This document shows, piece after piece, positions 22,993 through 23,523 of a stretch of 23,523 bases of DNA; positions within the stretch are counted from its first letter, which is position 1, and each line of letters starts with the position of its first letter. Below the pieces are notes generated by a model. That model was not told the origin of the DNA, searched no databases, and saw nothing but the letters and a program-made list of their open reading frames with translations. Made by a program: the position numbers and the translations under genes. Source of the stretch: Fen-1077 sp050014355 (lineage in GTDB: Bacteria; Chloroflexota; Dehalococcoidia; Dehalococcoidales; RBG-16-60-22); assembly GCA_050014355.1 (NCBI GenBank), contig JBEKDL010000022.1, forward strand, positions 1 to 23,523. Reading direction: 5' to 3'.

Positions 22993-23523
22993 CTATTCAT
23001 TGGAAAGTTTTTTCGTTTCTGCCAGCAGGTCCACGATTCTCGGCACGATATATTCGGTGGCATGGGGCGGCGCATTGCAGCAGGTCTTGACGATTAGCTT
23101 TCCCTTACAGGCCTGTTCCGCGGTGTCTTTAATAATTTCCGCCAGCTTCGGATAGCATGCCGAGGTCAGCGCTTGAGTCCCGTAGCTGTCCTGGTGGGTG
23201 TCCATGCCGCAAATCCAGTAGAGCAGGTCCGGTTTGAACGCTTTGACTCTTTCGGGCACTTCTCTGCGGACGACTTCAATTTCCTGCTTATCCGAAGCGC
23301 CGTGAGGAAAGCAGAACTTGGTCTTACTGGTCAGCTTGCTGTTATAGTCGTCGTCCCACCAGCTGCCGCCGCCGCAAAGACAGATGTGTAAAACGTCCTC
23401 ATCGTCTTTAAAAATGTCCCTGACGCCGTCAGCGTGATGGGTATCGGTATCGACGATGGCAAACCTTTTAAACCCTAAAGTTTCCCGGGCATGGGGAATG
23501 CCCAGGCCGGTGACGCTGAAATA
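22993..23523 (-). CDS. Histone-deacetylase-family protein, C-terminal part (partial)
   Basis: The frame is open from the right edge to the TAG at 22993, giving 177 residues without a start. Zinc-site motifs of the arginase/deacetylase fold are visible: AIVDTDTHHADGVRDIF near the fragment start, equivalent to the family's D-x-D-x-H-H-G-x-G, and YWICGMDTHQDSYG, equivalent to the motif with the third zinc ligand. LHICLCGGGSWWDDDY lies between. The cysteine-rich stretch VKTCCNAPPHATEY near the end is unusual. Members of this family in bacteria remove acetyl groups from lysines, polyamines or related amides; the substrate cannot be told here. The methionine at 23259 is internal, not the start. Confidence 0.78.
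   Translation of the reverse strand, partial: YFSVTGLGIPHARETLGFKRFAIVDTDTHHADGVRDIFKDDEDVLHICLCGGGSWWDDDYNSKLTSKTKFCFPHGASDKQEIEVVRREVPERVKAFKPDLLYWICGMDTHQDSYGTQALTSACYPKLAEIIKDTAEQACKGKLIVKTCCNAPPHATEYIVPRIVDLLAETKKLSNE

Overview
The window looks like a slice of a bacterial chromosome with moderately GC-rich genes. Its gene content (mono-functional biotin ligase, CTC-type bL25, HisZ-dependent short-form HisG, a purine block of guaA-purD-purE-purB-purC) recalls Dehalococcoidia-type Chloroflexota. That placement is inference from memory, not a search, and should be held loosely. No rRNA, tRNA, CRISPR array, phage or transposase gene was seen.

Layout. (1) 1-616: the first 34 codons of a minus-strand lipoprotein, then about 510 bp of AT-rich non-coding DNA with a candidate extended -10 promoter. 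(2) 617-3007: an AprA-like flavoprotein and an AprB-like two-cluster ferredoxin, closed by a clean intrinsic terminator. (3) 3096-6069: bL25, an amidohydrolase, a 2',3'-cyclic phosphodiesterase (ThpR) and a biotin ligase, closed by a hairpin. (4) 6145-8629, minus strand: a membrane quality-control module of NfeD-type serine protease, short NfeD protein and slipin. (5) 8904-14951: histidine genes hisZ-hisG-hisD-hisC and, after an AT-rich gap with its own strong promoter, hisB. (6) 14954-22837, minus strand: guaA, a type II restriction-modification pair, then purD-purE-purB-purC. (7) 22993-23523: the C-terminal part of a histone-deacetylase-like protein running off the right edge.

The two most unusual objects are in the histidine block. 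HisG is a single 465-residue chain made of two tandem HisG catalytic domains, in which the N-terminal copy has lost the PRPP-loop signature and the C-terminal copy has lost the KGRL signature. HisB carries an N-terminal XRE-like helix-turn-helix domain of about 60 residues, so the enzyme may also bind DNA. It lies just downstream of a near-consensus sigma-70 promoter (TTGACA-16-TATAAT) and a 22-bp near-perfect palindrome, which suggests autogenous control.

The purine block makes steps of IMP synthesis (PurD, PurE, PurC, PurB) and GMP (GuaA). A visibly AT-richer adenine methyltransferase and a probable SacI-like endonuclease sit inside the same run of minus-strand genes. Three copies of a palindromic GTCATTGCGAG...CTCGCAATGAC element (92-122 bp) lie in the gaps nfeD/hisZ, purD/purE and guaA/HDAC-like.
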